Source: Cunninghamella blakesleeana
Taxonomy: Eukaryota > Mucoromycota > Mucoromycetes > Mucorales > Cunninghamellaceae
Assembly: GCA_017871115.1 (NCBI GenBank)
Contig: JAFCIZ010000005.1
Span: 3,155,501-3,219,500 of the forward strand
Length of the DNA stretch: 64,000 nt
Direction of reading: 5' to 3'
Part shown: piece after piece, positions 46,144-59,276 of the stretch
Layout of the letters: each line of letters begins with the position of its first letter
Numbering within the stretch: the first letter of the stretch is position 1
Notes under the pieces: model-generated
The model's input: the letters and a program-made list of their open reading frames with translations, nothing else
The model's database searches: none
Told to the model about the DNA's origin: nothing
Made by a program: the position numbers and the translations under genes

Positions 46144-48041
46144 ATGTTCAATTATCATCAAAGTAAATTATATGAAAAAGCGAATCAACAACAGATTATA
46201 CCTAATTATAGAAAAAAAAGAAGAGAAAGTGTCCCTTTAATAATAAATAAAAAAGGATCAACATTAAAATATGCTTATCTTACAGAACAACCAAAACAAA
46301 CAGCCAATAAGGAACCTAAACCTAGGTTAACCAAATCAATGAATTTCCCTCTTTCTTCTTCTTCCTCTATTCCTTGCTCATCTTCACCATCATCTCTATT
46401 GCAAATGACATGTCAACAACAACAATCAAAATGGGATCCTCATATTGATCAGTTGGATATTCTTTATGCTAAAATGCATGGTATTGCTTCTTTATCTACT
46501 TCTCCTCCACTTTCTCCACTTCCTTATTCTACTTTATCTACAAATTCGTCTATCCATTCTATTGCCCAGTCCACTACGTCATCTTCTGTTCCATTTCATC
46601 ATAATGATGGCTTTCAATATTCAATTCAAGCCGTTTCACCAACCAATGCCCATTTTTCATTCAACGATTATCACCCCTCTACTTCTATATCACCTACATC
46701 TTCATCTTCTATATTTCCTACATCTTCATCATCTGCTACTATTATTCAACAGCAACACCAACAATATATAGAAGAGGAAGAAAAGGATACAATGGATTTA
46801 CTGATAAAAAATAAAAATGATCATGATTCCACTAAAGCTTTATTAACCATGATATTATCCATTACCAACCAATTAATCCAAGCAAGATTTGATTATCTAT
46901 CTGAAGAAATGTTCACTTTAAATAGCGACCATCAACATCATCAGCATAATGATAAAGAAGAACAGCAATTAATGATGCATTTTTTATCAACGTGTATTCA
47001 ACAAGCAGAGTGTTTAGAACAATTGATATCATCTCAATTAAAATCAAAAAGAGCGCTAAATCAATATTTGTACAATGAGGAAGAAGACGATACAGATGAA
47101 AAAGAATTAATTCAATGGTATCATGATCATATTCATCAATGTATACAATTATATGAACAGCAATTGTTTATGACTGACACTTTACAAGATATTTTAAAAG
47201 ATATCGAAACAAAAGCTATATATGAAGAAGATGAAAAAGAAGAAGAAAATGAAAAAACTATAGATGATCACAACCAAATTATGATGTTGGAAAAAAGCCA
47301 ACATTTATTATTACTATTGGATCGATGGGATTTCCAACAATCGATTGACCATTTACTAGGTTTAGAAGACATGAATGATCGTTTATCTTCTTTAAAATAT
47401 CAAGTGGGCATGTTTATTGGCAAAGGGCTGGGTACAGGGCATTTAATTCATTCACATAAAAAGAAAAAGAAGAAAATGAAAAAGGAATCTCCACCTATAG
47501 AAAAAACTCAAAAGGTAGATATGAAATTTTTTTTTAAATTTACTATTTTTGGACTTTTTTTTTTTAATTTTTGTTAATCTTATTGTTATTTCTATTGTTT
47601 ATTTATTTATTTATTTATTTATATAGAAACATCATCACCACCAAAAAAATAATAATAATATTCAACCTATTTATTATTTACCTCGACAACAATGGATAAA
47701 AGACGATTTTATTCAGCAATGCCAATACCATCAATGTAAAAATAAATTTTCCTTTTTTTTAAGAAAACATCATTGTAGAAGGTATGTGATACATATATAT
47801 TTATTATACAAAGCGTTTTTTTTTTTTTTTTTTTTTTTTACTAATATATCAACGTCTATTTTTTTTTTTTTCTTTCCATTATTATAGTTGTGGGAAAATT
47901 ATTTGTCATGAACATAGTACTCATCAATTACCCCTTTATAAAAAAGTAGAAAAAGGTAATTCATTGTCAACGTCTCCATCCTCTCCTTATATTCTTTGTT
48001 GGAGTAGAGTCTGTGATCATTGTTTTACCCTTTATACTTGA
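46144..48041 (+). CDS. FYVE zinc-finger protein (PI3P-binding), C-terminal finger
   Basis: Three exons, 46144-47514, 47627-47781 and 47888-48041, give 559 residues. The recognisable part is the C-terminal FYVE domain: Trp480 (WIKDD), Cys489-x4-Cys494, the RKHHCRRCG signature split by intron 2, CHEHSTHQLPL, and a last CDHC pair before the stop. FYVE fingers bind phosphatidylinositol 3-phosphate on endosomes and vacuoles; the C-x4-C first pair with CHEHS is the form common in fungal FYVE proteins. The rest is Ser/Thr/Pro-rich (about 65-210) and helical, acidic and Gln-rich (about 215-440), with LTMILSITNQLIQARFDYL and coiled-coil potential. A likely role is endosomal sorting or autophagy; there is no closer family assignment. 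Confidence 0.82.
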
Positions 48042-48060
48042 TATACATTCCTAAAGCATA

Positions 48061-48095
<35 letters not shown>

Positions 48096-48680
48096 TCCTT
48101 CTCTCTGTTTTATATATCATTCATATATGTAGTAACATATACATATATACTTTTTATACATATTTTTATGCTGTTTAGTATTACTATTTTTTTTTTATTA
48201 ATTTATTTAATAATTTTTCTTTGCTTTAATGAATTATGAAAATAGTTATGTAATAAAATTAAAAAATTAAAAAATTAAAAAATTTAAAGAAAAAAAAAAG
48301 TAACTAATATGATGATTTAAACTCGAAAAAAATAATAATAAAGTAAAATGTAAAAATAAATGAGGGCATAAAAATAAAAAAAAAAATAAAAAAAGAGGAA
48401 TTTAATCAAACTATCAAAAAAGGACATATAAAAATATAAAAAGTATAAAAAAATAAAATGTAAAAAGTAAATATATAAAATAATAAATGATAAATAAATA
48501 GTAATAATAATAAAAATAATAATAATAATAAATAAGTAGCCTCCTCTTTTATATATATAATTATTTTTTTTTGGGAATTTTAAGGGGTGGAGAGTAAAAG
48601 ATTGAAGAGAAAGGGTAAAGGGGGACGAAAGAGAAAAAGAATTTCAGAAGAATTTATATTTGTTTTTTTTTTAATTTTAA
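48042..48680. other. Convergent AT-rich intergenic region
   Basis: 639 bases between the FYVE and TEAD 3' ends with (TA)n at about 48059-48094, AAT runs at 48500-48535 and purine-rich DNA at 48585-48640. No gene is visible. Confidence 0.6.
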
Positions 48681-50438
48681 TTATTTTTTTAATGACATTA
48701 AATTCATTTTACCAGACCCTTGGGCAGTAAAATCATAAACCATAGCCAATAAAGGTTGTTTTGTAGAAAGATTTTCAAAGTATTGGATAACACATAAATG
48801 ATCCACAGCAATATGAATTTCATCCCAAGTAGATAAAGAATGAATTCCTTGAAAGAAAGCATCAAAGAAAGGATTAATAAAAGAGAAATCGTATCGGTAA
48901 TAACCATCACCTAAATTTGTAGTAGATTGTTGAATTTCTTTGGTTTCCAAGACACATTGACCAAAAGAATAAACAATAGTATGGCATTCGACTTGTTCCA
49001 TTGGGTATAATGATTGAAATCCATTTTTATTTTGAAATGCCATTTTATCAAAAAATTGTAAATCAAAATTCACTTGAGTATATAACATAGGTATAGATGA
49101 TGTTAAAGAAGGAGAGGATGGAGGTGAAGAAGAAGAAGGTGAAGATGACGATGGGGAAGTTGAAGAGGATAATTGATTCATATAGTAAGCTTCCTTTTGT
49201 TGATGTTGTAATAAAATTAGTTGATAATGTTTTAAATGTTGCAAATCTTTGACCATACAATGTGAGGGTTCATGATAATACCATTGCGACAGCATATGTT
49301 TCTTGGTATCAGCCATTTCTTCTTCGCGATGATGTTGTTCTTCTTGTAATAATTCATGACGAGATTCTAAATAAAATTGAAGTTTACTTGGCCATAAAAT
49401 GTAATCATATAAGGACATCATGCTATTATTTTTATTAGTGGAAGTTAATTCTTGTTGTTGTTGTTGTTGTTGCTGAAGTGAAAGATTAGATGAAGATGAA
49501 GAAGATGAGGATGAAATAGAGGATGATAAAGGAATGTTTAATGGGTAATTCATATTATTATTATGAGAAAGGACTGGAGCTGGTGGTGAAGGATGAGGAT
49601 AATTTAATGGTTTAGTGGGATAAAAAGGGTCATTATTATTATACATTCTTGAAGGATGGAAATTTAAATGATTAGTTGATAATGAGGAAGTGGATGAAGA
49701 AGAAAGAGAAGTTGTATCGTAATGTTGTGGTGGCTGTTGATGATGTTGATACATTAACCATTCATTAGCGTTAGAAGAAACAGTGGTAGGAGTAGTGACA
49801 TTAGAAGCAGTAGAAGAAAAGGAAGCATGTCTTAAAGCATTATAATTTGTGCTGGCACTATTCAATAATGCAGGAGGATTGGATGGATGGAACATTAGAT
49901 GATGATTAGTAGAATCCATATAATGGTGTGGGTGATGATGGAGATGATTGGTTGTATCCAAAAAGAAATCGTTATTCATTTCTTGGCTATTAGGATCTGT
50001 TAATAATCGCATGAATTGTGGATCATTCTTACGTGTGTTTTTTAAAACTTGGATATGAGAAGAGACTTGTTTACGAGTTCTTAATTTTCCAGTTTTGCGA
50101 TAAATGTAATCTGATATTAATTCATTTCTACCACAAGGTTTACCATTGACTAATATTTTACGTCTACCTAATTTAGGAATGGTTTCCAAAGCTTAAAAAA
50201 AAAAAAAAAGAAAAGGTTAAAAATTATATATATTATATTACATTTTTATTATAGTCTTTATTATATATATATATTTTTTATTTCTTTATTTCTTACCTTG
50301 AATAAAAGCGCTTTCTACATCTGGTGGCCAGACTTGTTCATCTTTATCTTTGGGTGACATATTAGATACTAAATGATTAGCTGATACAGCTGTATTATAA
50401 TCATTAGTTAAATAAGAATCTTGAGGACATGCAAGCAT
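48681..50438 (-). CDS. TEA/ATTS-domain transcription factor (AbaA/Tec1/TEAD family)
   Basis: Two exons, 50438-50297 and 50191-48681, give 550 residues. The intron sits inside the DNA-binding domain: exon 1 ends [12 protein letters not shown] and exon 2 continues [30 protein letters not shown], followed by [21 protein letters not shown], the canonical TEA helix 3 (domain about residues 36-115). In fungi these factors control hyphal and spore development (AbaA, Tec1); in animals TEAD works with YAP. After the domain come His/Pro/Ser/Asn/Gln-rich segments. The last 150 residues (from about 405: [62 protein letters not shown]) are ordered and resemble a TEAD-type immunoglobulin-like co-activator fold; a cofactor here is unknown. 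Confidence 0.93.
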
Positions 50439-51198
50439 ATTAAATTAAAATAAAAAGTAAGAAATTAAAATAAGAAATATAAATGTGAAGTGAATAGTTT
50501 AAGAAGGAATGGAGTTAAAAAAAAAAAATTTAAAAAAAAAAAGAAAAAGTAGAAAAAGAAAGAAAAAGAAATAAAAACCTCTTTGAACAAATACTACTTT
50601 AATAAAAAAAAATTAATATTTTTTTTTTTTTTTCATTAAGCGTATTATTTAACAACAATGTATATAATAAGAATATACGATTTCAATTTATTGATTATAT
50701 TATATTAAAATTAAAAAATCAATTCTTTGGTTTTTCACTAATAATAATATTATTACCAATATAGATAAAATAAACAAGGGGAAATAAATAAATAATATAT
50801 ATAAATTTATATAAATATATTTTATAAGGGATATTTGGTAATACTATGCAAAAAAAAAAAACGGAGTTTTAATCATCGATCATAAATTCTTTTTTTCCTA
50901 TAATGAAGATTTAGAAATGATTAAATAGAAAATGACCTTGAAATCATATAACCAAGAACTATGTGGAGATAGAAATAGAAAGAGAGAAAAAGAAGAGAAA
51001 AAGAAGGGAGAATATCTATATCTATATTATAATATTATATAATAAAGAGAGAGAGAGAGAAGAGGAGATATATGGGAGGGGTAAAATATATAATAATATA
51101 TATATATATAAAAATATATATATCATATATATATATACATATATACATATATATTTATATATATATATATTATTATTATTATTATTATATCAAAAATA

Positions 51199-51246
<48 letters not shown>

Positions 51247-51760
51247 GGGATCTTTTTGATGTTTTGAAGGTGTGTGTGTGCGTGGTTTTTTTTTTTTTTT
51301 TATTATGATTCGGAATATGTTTTATGACGATGATTGTGGAGACACTTTGCATCTTTTTTTTTTTATTAAATATAATAACAATTATAATATATACTATTTA
51401 TATATAAAGGAGGAAAAAAAAAAATAAAAAAAATAAAAAAAAGAGGCGGGAAAAAATTATATTGTAAAACGTTTCGAGGAAAAGGGGATTAATCGACATA
51501 AACTAGGAGTTAATTTAAGTTTCATAGTTTTTCATAGATTTATATAAATATAGTTATATATTTATTATATAATATATTATAATTATTATATTATAATAAC
51601 AATAATAAACCATACTAATAATTAAAAAAAATATATATAAATATAAATAAATAAATAATGATAATAAATAATAATAATAACAATAATATAAAATGAATAC
51701 AACAACTACGACAACAATAATAATATAATAAATGATTTTAATAAAACTTAAAAATAAATA
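50439..51760. promoter_or_regulatory. Long upstream region of the TEAD gene with homopolymer and (TA)n arrays
   Basis: 1.3 kb between tandem minus-strand genes. It contains A/T runs, GA-rich runs (50975-51065), a dense (TA)n zone (51095-51175), a 43-base A tract (51202-51244) and TG/GT repeats nearby. I see no gene; a short frame at 50963-51247 is simple-sequence. Confidence 0.55.
51202..51244. repeat. 43-base poly(A) tract
   Basis: An uninterrupted run of A residues on the plus strand (T on the strand of the flanking genes), directly preceded by (TA)n and ATT repeats. Confidence 0.95.
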
Positions 51761-54700
51761 TTAACGTAATTGACCATTGGCACATAATTGTCTTAAACTA
51801 GCTTTCTTTTTTATAGATTTGTTCACATAATGTCGAATAAGATTCAATTGATCTACTCTTAAATCACCTAAAAATAAATATAAGTCATCACCTAGAATTT
51901 CTTGAAATTCAACTATAGCTTCCACACATGATTTTCTAATTTGAATATTTTGATGATTTAATCCTTTAATAAATACTGCTACTCCACCTTTAGTCAACCA
52001 TTCTTCTATAAATAATGTATTGTTTACTTTATTGACACTTTGCCCTAAAAATAAAAATGCTGAGCCAATAGGGTGATAATACTTTATTTGACCATTTGTT
52101 GCCGTCATGTCTTCTATTGTTACCATTATAGGTCTCCCTTCTCCATGCTGATGAGCTTCTGTCTCCTTTTTTACCACAGATGCAGCACTGACAATCAATT
52201 GATGAGTTAAATATGCTAAGAAAATATCAAATGTAGTTTGTGCTTCTAATCCAAGCAACACAGCTTCCATAGTATCTTCGGCCGAAGTACAAACCTAGAA
52301 TAATAATAATAATAATAATAATATATTTTTTTTAATCAAATATAAAATATATATGTATATATAAATGAATAAAAGTAAAGAATGTGATAATTAAACTTTC
52401 CCCCCTTTTTTTTTTTTTTGCTTCGCTTTTTTTATTATTTTACCATTGGGTCGGGATGACTCCGTTTTTCTAATAAATATTCAATTAAACGAGATTCTAA
52501 ACTTCTACCGAGAGAATCCAATTTCATTTCATAAAAACGTAACAAACCAGTTTGTGTTAGAGCCAATTGTTTTACCAAATCCAAAGCCAATAATAAAATA
52601 CTAATATGATCATCGTTATCTCCATTAAGTTGCTGCTTCGTATTTAAAAATTGATTTAATAAAATTTGCATTAATTCTACAAAATTCCCACCATCTTTAT
52701 TTGCTGAGGCCCATACTTCATTACCAGGTTCTTCTTCATTACCACCTTGATCCCATTTTTTTTGTATAGGTGTTTCTTTACATAATCTCATTAGTTTTCT
52801 AAAAGTGGGTGCATAAAAAGCTGTTAATGATGAGGTGGACGATAATGATGCCGGTGATTGATTTAATTTATCCATGTATTGATATAACAATGATGTTTTA
52901 TCTTTGTTGCCGCCTTTGGTTTCGCTTCTTTCATTTTTTTCAAACACTTTTAATACTTTGCTTTGATCAATGGTTTTTGGTGAAAAATAAGGGACGTGCA
53001 TTTGTTCAACTTCGAATTTACTGGCCATTGTGGTAGCTGTAGAAGATGTAGAGGAAGGCAATGGTGCATTTTTTTCAATTTCTTTTTCTATTATATTTAA
53101 TACCTAAGTAAACATAAAAACAATAGTAATAATAAATAGTTACATATAAACATGTATCCTTTTTTTATTTATTTATTTTATTTTATTAATTTTCTTATAT
53201 ACTTACAGGGGCAGGTGTCGAAGGTGTATTTAACCTTTCATCTAAAACGTCATTATTTTCTGATTCATCTTTTGATAATGGTTTTTCAATATTAGTAGAT
53301 GGTATTAAATTGAGATTTTCTGGCTATTTTAAGAAAGAAAAAAAATAATAATATTAATAAAAAAAAAAAAAGGAGATAAAGAATGAAAGAATTATATATA
53401 CATATAATTATTTATAAAAACTTACAAGTGATGTAGTGATATTTGTTAAAGAGGAAGGTTCATTTTGAGAAGTTGGTGGTATAGTAGTAGTAAGCGTTAT
53501 GGACTGTTCTTGCTTTTGATCAGGTATGTTTGAATGAGTATCGGGTAATGTAGTTGCTGGTAATGTAGGCGATAAAGAAGAAGGTGTTATGTTACCGTTG
53601 TTCGTTATCATTGTTATGGATGATGATGTTAAATTAATGATATCATCTTTAGGATAATCATTATGCACAGAATTAGTATCAACATCATCTATAAAGGTAG
53701 CCATTGAGTTAGGTACTAATTCTTCTTTAATATCATCTTCTATATGATGTGTAGTTTCTACTTCTACTTCTTCTTCTTCTTCTTCCTCTTTTTCTTTTTC
53801 TTCTATTTTTTCTGCTTGGTGTTTATGATCAGTATCAATTTCATTTTCATCTAATTCTTCTTTTTCATTTGCAAGAATGGGTTGTTGCTGTTGTTCATTT
53901 AATTCATGGTTTAATACCATAGCTGAAGTGTCATCATCAGTCTCTAATACTTGTTCCGTTAATATATTTGAATTTGTTGTAGAAGAGAGCGTAGTTGTCA
54001 TGGAAGGCAAAATAGGTCTTAAATGGATACCAAGAATTCGACTTATTTTTGTAGCTGAACTATCATCAAAAGTAGCTATTAAAATATCAAATAATTTTTG
54101 ATTTACAAGACGTAAATGACCAATGACTGTGATTAAAGGATCATGCCATAAAGAACCAGGAGCTGATGTTAAGACTAAAGGTAATAAAAGATTTAAGCAT
54201 TGGCGAATATTTGCATCCGATTCAAACCAAGCAGAAGCCACATTATTATGATTAGCAGACGATGACGAAGACGATGATGTTGTTGATAAATGACTTTTCC
54301 AATAAATACTATTCAGCCCATTTCTAATTAATGTTGGATCATCATTCTCTTCTGATAACCATTCATTTTCTTCTTCTTCTTCTTCATTATTTAATCCAAT
54401 CACACAAACCACTAATTCGTCCATCCATAGTAACCACTGTTTAATTAATTTTCTTCTTTCCACAGCTTTTAATGTCGTTTTTTTTCTTAAGGGGTTTAAA
54501 AAGGAAGAAGGTGCTTGTTGATTGGCGGTGTTGACAATCCCATCCATTGTTGAAAGACCGTGATAAATTTTATCTGCCAATTGAGGATCAAATCGTTTTA
54601 AATACCATTTTGCTCGATACCAAGATCGATTTGCGCATTTATATTTCATCCATTCCTCTTCATTTGCATTGGGTGTTGGCTCAATCGCTGATTCTAACAT

Positions 54701-56451
54701 TAATTTGGGTATATAATCTTCAAAGGGAATTAATTTTAATAGTACCCCAATCACACAATCCCAGGTAGATAAAGCTTCATATAACTTTACATTAGTTGAT
54801 TGTTGGCTCATTAATGTCAACATGACGGATTGTAATGTTGCTCCATCCACTAAAGTGGCTTCTTGTCCAGTACCGCCACTGATATCAATTTGGATCATAT
54901 TCACATCTAATGGATAACTCTGATGATGGTCACCTCCATCCTCATCTACCATTGCATTTAACTCGTTGGATGTTGCTGATGATGGCTGTTGATCATAAAC
55001 TGATAATTTTCTTGCTAGCGTCTGTATACCCTCTACTCTCATTGTTAAATCATCTTGTTGTAACATGACCAATAAACTTTGTTTTCGTCTCATACTCAAA
55101 GTTGATTTTTTACGCGTTAAGCCAGGTACTCGAGATTTACGTAAATTGGAGATGGGTGGTGGAGGAGAAGCAGTGGGTGATAAATGACGAGATAATGTAG
55201 GTGACATGGATCGCTGTTGTAAGGAATTCATATGATTATTATTAAGATTCATTGTAGATGGTGACATGGAACGCTGCTGTTGTTGCTGCTGCTGTTGTAC
55301 ATTAATATTGGCATTGGTATTAGTATTATTGGTAACGTTGCTATGAATAGATGGTGCAGAAATTAAACGTGATTTTGATTTAGAAGGAGTTAATTTTAAT
55401 GAGCCATTGGATGGGGATGGGGATAAAGCACGATTAAGAGTAGAAATAGATGGCGGTGGCTGTTCAAGAGCTAAAAGAGAAGATTGCTTTGATTTTTCTA
55501 ATGGTTTGAGTAAAGCAGGTGTTAATTGACGTAAAATCTGATCACCACGATCCGGCCAAAAATTCCAAAAATACCAAAAAGGTTCTCTACATTGTTCACG
55601 TACAATAGGTGCTGCATCATTTAACCCCTTTTCAATGATTTTACCAATTAACTCTGTTCCACCAGATCTATCCATTAAATGACGTACTGGTTCTTTAGGT
55701 CCATGTGCATGTAATAATGCTTTAACATAAAAAATAACATAATGTCTTACTTGAATGTTTTTTTCATTCATAGATAATGATAATAAATGGGGCGTTTTTG
55801 AATAATAATTGGCATGTTGTAAAAATTGAATCATGGCATCTTTGGCAGTTGATGCTACTATTTTTTTATTAAATCCTGTGGCGCGAAGCAATCCATTTAA
55901 AAATTGTTCATTCATATAGTTATCTAATGACTTTGGTAAATAAGTTCCAATGTCAGCTATAAGATGAATTGCATCAATTGTAAAGGTTGTACGAAGACTT
56001 TCCGTCTATTTAAATGAAAAAAAAAAAGTAATAAAAATTAAGAAAAACATGAATATATATAAATTAATCAAAAATCCAATTTTATTATTATTATTATTAC
56101 CGATTTAATAATACCATCCACCATTTGTCTCATACTGGATACAATAGCATCATGGTATTTTTCAGGTCCATTTCCACGCAATATACCTCTAAGATATATT
56201 ATTGATTTGTGCCTTGCTTCCCAATTATGTTCACTTTCTTTTTCTTTAAATAAAGCTACCATTTTGGTAAACGACGATTCCAAATCTTTTACATTAGTTA
56301 TCTATTAATGTATATATATATATATGTAATTACAACAACAACATATTTATTTATTTAGATGAGGAATATTCATTATATTACAAATAATATCTATTTTATA
56401 TTATAACAATTTTCAGAAAGTACTTACATCAATAGCTTCAATCTTTTCCAT
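51761..56451 (-). CDS. CLASP-family microtubule plus-end protein (Stu1/Cls1)
   Basis: Six exons (56451-56428, 56301-56101, 56005-53426, 53323-53207, 53103-52444, 52294-51761) give 1371 residues, all boundaries in phase 0. CLASPs bind microtubules through TOG arrays, suppress catastrophe and support spindle and cortical arrays. The first TOG-like HEAT array spans about residues 10-235: DLESSFTKMVALFKEKESEHNWEARHKSI (cut short here), the GNGPEKYHDAIVSSM loop, LRATGFNKKIVASTA, YYSKTPHLLSLSMNEKNIQVRHYV and IGKIIEKGLNDAAPIVREQCREPFWYFWN. A Ser/Arg/Pro linker (about 250-350) with SKSRLISAPS and RKSRVPGL, which contains an SxIP-like context, follows. Further helical repeats, an acidic region (about 720-790) and a final HEAT array (about 980-1371, ending LRVDQLNLIRHYVNKSIKK) complete it. 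The 24-nt first coding exon encodes MEKIEAID only. Confidence 0.88.
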
Positions 56452-57680
56452 GGTATATTAATATTAGGTTAGGTTATTATAGTAATTTTTTTTTAATAAA
56501 AAAAACGAAGAATAATTTAAAAGTATAAAAAAAAAAAAAGTATGGATAAATATATATATAGGATTATTAAAGGATGATGTATAGAGCGAGAAAGAGAGGA
56601 ATAAATTATTATTAAAGTGGAGGGGGGGTAATAAATTAGGTTATATATTTCCCTACAAGTACAAAAAGAGATATATGAATATAATATAAATAACTATAAT
56701 GATGACGAATATATTATGATGAATATTAATACATTTATTATAAATATATTTGAATAATAAGAAGCAGAAAAAAGAAAGAGAGAAGAAAAAGAAATAAACA
56801 AAAATATCTGATACAGTTTTTTTATGAAACTTTTTTCGTGTGTAACTGATCCTTCCTCATTTGGTATACCCATAAAAAAAATTAAACTTTTTTTTATTAA
56901 AACTAATTCTTTTACGTATAATTTTATATGTCTCAGTGTTTTCTTTTACATTATATATTTGGTGAATATGAAAAATAAAAAAAACTATTAAACTGAAAAA
57001 AAATATTTCTAAAAATTAAAATTAAACTAAATATGAACTCTACATACATACGAAGTATAATAATTGGAGAAATCTCGATAATAGTTATAAAAAAAATAGC
57101 AACAACACAGTGTTCATGATGATGATATGAATGACGTTAAATAGATACTTTATTTTGTTTTCAAAGAAATTTTTTACATATTTAATTTTTTAAAATGTTT
57201 CTATGTGTAATATATAACTATATTATGCTCAAAATAGGATACACAAAACTACAACACTTGCATTTACATACATAGGTACAATTTAATAATAGTAAAATTG
57301 TAGTGAGAGATTTTAATAAACTAATATAAATCGATATAGACACCTATTTTAATATTTATATAAATTGAATAAAATAGAAAACATCAACAAGTAATATTTA
57401 CTCCTTTTTTATTTATGATCATGCTTTTAACGAGAATGTGATCAATTTATTTATTTAAATGCTCTCGGTTTTTTTTTTTTTTGTATTCGGAGTATAAATA
57501 TTATTTCATGAAAATTAAAAGGAACTATAGGTTTTTTTTTTCCTTGTTCTTTTTATTCTCTTGACCTTTTTTTTAAAACTATATTATATATATATATATA
57601 TATATAGAATACACATTAATAATATTGATATTATTAACTAATAATAATAATAAATAGCGAAATACAAATAGAATATAATA
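56452..57680. promoter_or_regulatory. Divergent intergenic region (CLASP / Vti1)
   Basis: 1.2 kb of A/T-rich DNA with a GGAGGGGGGG patch near 56620-56630 on the CLASP side and a T tract plus (TA)n (57586-57606) on the Vti1 side. No gene or clear RNA is visible. Confidence 0.5.
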
Positions 57681-58821
57681 ATGAATAATAACGTAGAATC
57701 GGACCTTTTTAATAGCTATCAACAAGAATTTAAGACTCTTTCACAATCCATTCAAAATAAGCTTGAACAACAATTACCTAACCAAGTAGGAGGTATAGAT
57801 AGATGAGTATATTTTTCTTTTCTTTTATAAAATAAAAGTGTACAATATATTTATATTTATATACTTATGTATTTAGATGAAAGAAGTAAAACTATTAGTG
57901 CGGTGGAAAGAGAATTAGACGAAGTAGATGAAATTGTAAGGGAAAAATAAAATAGATAATATATATATATATATAGCAACTACAATTTTTACTTAACGAT
58001 ATTCATTACCATAGATAGGACAAATGGACATGGAATTATTAAATATGCCTACAACTTCACGTTCACGCTTGCAAACACAATTAAAAGCAAACAAAGCTGA
58101 ATATGAAAAAATGAAACGAGACTTGGTATATATAGATATTTAATAATAATAATAATAATAATATATAACATACAGCTCTTGATAATTATTATTATATACA
58201 GAAATAACTAATGTATTTATTTATATCATAGAAACAATTATCGACAGTAAATCATAGAAAAGAGTTATTTGGTGATTTGGAAAGTCAAGATCATATGATG
58301 GTAGACCTTGATGCTTCATCAATAGATCAACGTCAACGGTTATTAAGTGGTACAGAAAGATTAGGTGAATCAAGTCGTAGACTAGAACAAAGTCATCGTA
58401 TAGCTTTAGAAACAGAATCTGTTGGTGCTAATATATTATCAACATTAAAGAGTCAACGAGAAACAATGACAAGAGCAAGAGATACAGTAAATAAATTAAA
58501 TAAAATAGAAAAGAATATATAGAGTAAAAAAAAAAGGATGACATGAATAACGATTTACTCTTTTGCAATATTTTTTTTTTCTTAGCTTGCTGAAGCAGAT
58601 GCCCATATAGATACGGCTACAAGGACATTAAAAACGATGGCTAGAAGGTAAAAAATAAATGAAATAAAGAATTCATATTATTTACTATTTATTTAATCAA
58701 TTACTTTTTTTTCTTCTTCTTTCTAATATTTAGAATTACAACGAATAAATTCATTACTGCCGCCATTATCCTCATCCTTGTTGTATTAATTATCATTGTT
58801 ATTTATTCCAAATTATTCTAA
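57681..58821 (+). CDS. vti1: Qb-SNARE Vti1
   Basis: Six exons (57681-57792, 57877-57935, 58015-58125, 58232-58486, 58586-58647, 58734-58821) give 228 residues. Vti1 pairs with several syntaxins in Golgi, endosome and vacuole fusion. The N-terminal Habc-like helical part has YQQEFKTLSQSIQNKL and VERELDEVDEIIGQMDMELL. The SNARE motif (about 132-195) shows RLEQSHRIALETESVGANIL, the zero-layer Gln in LKSQRETM, and after the splice RARDTLAEADAHIDTATRTLKTMARR. I chose the donor GTAAAT at 58487, because reading on leads to a stop and loses family similarity. The C-terminal anchor is FITAAIILILVVLIIIVIYSKLF cut by a two-residue lumenal end. Confidence 0.95.
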
Positions 58822-59276
58822 ACCATTTAATCACACTTTAATAAATTATAATACGTATACTATACTAATATATAGCAAATCTTTCGAATTATTTTAATTG
58901 ATATTAAAAAGAGTCGATTAAAATAATAAACTTTTATATTTAATAAATAAGGAAAAGGGAGAAAGAGAACAGATATAAATACTCATATTAAGGGAAATAA
59001 ATTGTATATATGTATATATATATATATTTAAAAATTATAACCTATGTAAAAACCAATTTATGTATTTTTCTTTTATATAAAAAGACCAAGAAATTCTAGA
59101 TGTATATACATTACTGTTTATAGGTAATTAAAGTTTACATATAAAGCAAAGAATAAATAAAAAATGGTATCACGTGAATATAATTTTTTAAAAGAAAAAA
59201 TTCGGCACAATGGATTATTTTTTCCTTTTCTCTTTTTCTTTTTTTTTTTTAAAAAAAAATAATAATAAATATATAA
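58822..59276. promoter_or_regulatory. Intergenic region between Vti1 and the CRAL-TRIO gene
   Basis: 455 bases of A/T-rich sequence. The part near 59158-59215 has TATCACGTGAATA, containing a CACGTG E-box (59170-59175), then a long T/C tract before the start at 59277. No gene is seen. Confidence 0.45.
59170..59175. promoter_or_regulatory. CACGTG E-box
   Basis: A palindromic CACGTG 102-107 bases upstream of the CRAL-TRIO start. In fungi this hexamer is bound by bHLH factors such as Pho4/Cbf1/Ino2-Ino4 variants. A single occurrence, so functional relevance is uncertain. Confidence 0.35.

Noticed and set aside
50963..51247. Frame of Glu/Arg then Tyr/Ile then poly-Lys
   Set aside because: Pure translation of GA, TA and A tracts.
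58487..58522. Extension of the Vti1 exon 4 frame to a stop after KIEKNI
   Set aside because: Splicing at GTAAAT (58487) restores the conserved LAEADAHID and the membrane anchor; read-through would truncate the SNARE.
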